64,000 nucleotides of DNA from Saururus chinensis. Its lineage: Eukaryota > Streptophyta > Magnoliopsida > Piperales > Saururaceae. Of the stretch, positions 61,786-64,000 are shown in pieces (position 1 is the stretch's first letter; every line of letters starts with the position of its first letter). The position numbers were made by a program, and so were the translations under genes. Under the pieces are notes generated by a model. It did not search any database and was not told the DNA's origin. It saw only the letters and a list, made by a program, of their open reading frames with translations. The stretch is from assembly GCA_035235625.1 (NCBI GenBank), contig CP141143.1, positions 19,699,092 through 19,763,091 of the forward strand, read 5' to 3'.

Positions 61786-63102
61786 TGATAAAGCTCAATA
61801 AGAGCTTTTTAATGATATTAAGAATGCGCAAATGTGAACTTGAGAATGCAAGACATAACCTTGCAAAAATAGATGAACATAATGTAAAAAGAAAGAGTCA
61901 TGCCATATCAATAACGAGGATTAAGTTGACATGTGGTAATCATCTATAAGAATATAAATAAATAGTTTTACTAAAATTTATTCATATCACATGCCAATTC
62001 AAACTTATATTAAAATACATATTAAAAAAATGTAAGGGCAACATATGAAATATAACAAAAAATTATTATTACTCAAATTTCTTTATATTATAGCATACTT
62101 TACTTACTAGAAACCTGTCAAAGGCCCAAATTGCTCATGCACGCTGTATGTTTCTCTGTTTTTTTCATTTTTCTTAAGATTACTTTCTCTGTTGATGCAA
62201 TCCAAAAAAATATTGATTTTTCTAGAGTTTCACTTATTTAGATTTGGCAAAAATTGACGAGAAATGTTAGACTGAGAAAATGAGTGGATAGTAACTATTT
62301 TTTTTTTGGCATAGTGTTTGATTGAGAGAGAAGTACCCAATTAAAGTCACCAGCCAGATGTCTTATGTGTTGTCTCTTGCGTGTCTAGCCCAAAGGGGAT
62401 TTAAAAAAGAAAATGATATTTATACACTAAAAGATTACATTAAAAACTTAAACTTAGTTTTTCATTGGATAGAATAAATGAGCTCAAAGTGAACTTTATA
62501 TGAGGCCCACATATTTTGTCTAATTTAAACCCTAAGTATAAGTTTTTAGTGTGTGAATATTACTGTATGATAGAATCCTCTTATAGATTGCATGTGAATT
62601 GCAGGCGACGGGTGTGGAACCTAATTTGCTAGGTCCAGATTTGCGAGGTCTTTGAGGCCAATAATTGAAGTTGTGCTGCTTTTCCCCTCTGTTGAGCTGT
62701 AGTATTTTTGTTTCTTGATTTACAAGAAAAAGTAGTTAAGAGCACTTACAAGTAACTTGTGAGAAAACACTCTTACACCATATAATTTAGACACCAAAAT
62801 AGTATTTGATAATATAGTAGAGTCAAGCAAGGGAGTGTAAGTGACTCCGTACATGATAAGAAGTTATTATACTTGTATTAGTGCAAGTTCACATATTAGC
62901 AGATATTAATACAAATGATAAAAATTTTATTTATACTAACACATGCTAGCATGTGCATCATTGATCAATAACATGTGCATCATTAATCAACAACTTACTC
63001 CCACTATCTACTTCCATAGTACCCACTAATTCTATATGAATACTTTAATTAAAGCTCAACAGTATCTGAGCACATGGCGACTTTTATGGTAACTTTCTTT
63101 AA
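61786..63102. other. AT-rich intergenic DNA
   Basis: No gene or element is supported. Confidence 0.4.
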
Positions 63103-63311
63103 GATGCGTCTAGCCTATCTAGTAATAAGGCTTAGCATGGTATATAAAAACTTAACATACGGTAGATATTTTTAGGAAAATGTTGTCGTGACCGAGTTGG
63201 TTGACCAAAATCTACGGGTACATCAGAAGTCCTAGCATTTTCCACCGTCTGAGGACTCATGTACCATGGTCGCGGATTTTGGTCATAGAAAGTTGGCATG
63301 CTAGACGCATC
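63103..63311. mobile_element. MITE-like element with nested hairpin
   Basis: Outer ends GATGCGTCTAGC (63103-63114) and GCTAGACGCATC (63300-63311) are perfect inverted repeats. An inner hairpin pairs GACCAAAATC (63203-63212) with GATTTTGGTC (63275-63284) and continues with TACAT/ATGTA and AGTCCT/AGGACT. No coding capacity. Confidence 0.65.
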
Positions 63312-64000
63312 CAGTTTCTTATTGCTACGGGAATGTCACTACATATAAATAAACTTACACGCATATTTGCACGTCACATTCGTAACATGTGACGAATCAA
63401 CCATGTGAAGCCAAGTCAAAAAATAGCCTGGTCGTCATGCAAACACGGGTGTTCTGTATCATTATCCCTGTGTCAAGGCCGCCGAGATCAAGCCCATAAA
63501 TCCTAATATGGGCGAATGGACAGGGCCCGCTCGGTTAAACAAGCTTAGAAACCAGAACAATGTCATTCCTGCACACTGTAATCAGGGGAAAACCGGGCCG
63601 GATTTAATTTGGACCTCGAACCACTAAGATCCGGATCAGGCTTGGATTTTTTTATATTGAAATGAAAGGCAGATCAGGTTTTCAAATATATTAAAATTTA
63701 GGATAATTTTTATATATGCAAAGAGAGAGGGATGCTTTTTATTTAAGGTAGAAAGAGAAAAATATATTTGTTCATATTTTAATAATGAGTACTATATGGT
63801 AGGTATATTTTAAAATTATCCCCAAACTACCCCTAAATACCCCATTTTTTCTCCTCTATTTCAAGATGCTTTAATAAAACAATTTTAAATTCCCCTTTTA
63901 TCACTTCAACACTTCGGGACATGGCAAGTCATCCCCTCCTTCCCTCCTGCTCTACCTTTGTTTTCCGCCTCTTCACTTTTGTATCAATTTGATGTACATT
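63312..64000. other. Intergenic DNA to the window end
   Basis: No supportable gene, RNA or element. Confidence 0.4.

Overview
This is nuclear DNA of a flowering plant. The genes have short spliced exons with GT-AG introns. They include a mitochondrial glycine decarboxylase P-protein gene, a plant CBL10-type calcium sensor and Bowman-Birk protease inhibitors, in an AT-rich background full of plant MITEs. Species cannot be fixed. The inhibitors that keep two reactive loops argue against a grass.

Layout. (1) 1-22044: a dispersed repeat split by one 21,079-bp Mutator-like element (334-21412). The element has inverted termini of about 165-180 bp and a perfect 9-bp target duplication, CTAACGGGT, at 325-333 and 21413-21421. 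A second copy of the same repeat at 33108-33990 shows the unoccupied site. Inside the element, in order: subterminal tandem repeats, a Ulp1-type cysteine protease gene, a chimeric pseudogene block (GEX3-like then mitochondrial uncoupling protein), a 2-kb array of near-palindromic repeats, a reversed CABIN1-like gene fragment, a reversed FAR1/MULE transposase gene with its catalytic residues, and a second array of the same repeat family. (2) 23.2-34 kb: a tandemly duplicated Bowman-Birk inhibitor cluster, with three complete two-exon genes and one truncated copy, separated by copies of the repeat that hosts the big element. (3) 35.6-42.0 kb: GLDP (glycine decarboxylase P-protein), reverse strand. 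(4) 45.8-47.1 kb: RPL22, reverse strand. (5) 51.7-52.2 kb: a decayed flavonoid 3'-hydroxylase-like (CYP75B) fragment. (6) 53.6-56.6 kb: CBL10, nine coding exons. (7) 57.5-64 kb: AT-rich DNA with hAT-like, Stowaway-like and hairpin elements.

The most interesting object is the 21-kb element. It carries its own transposase-like gene and a protease gene, and also at least three intron-containing fragments of unrelated host genes. It is therefore both apparently autonomous, or recently so, and Pack-MULE-like. Its paired repeat arrays bracket the transposase half. Gene families were assigned by recognising protein motifs; no database search was possible. Exon limits come from reading splice sites and keeping frame.
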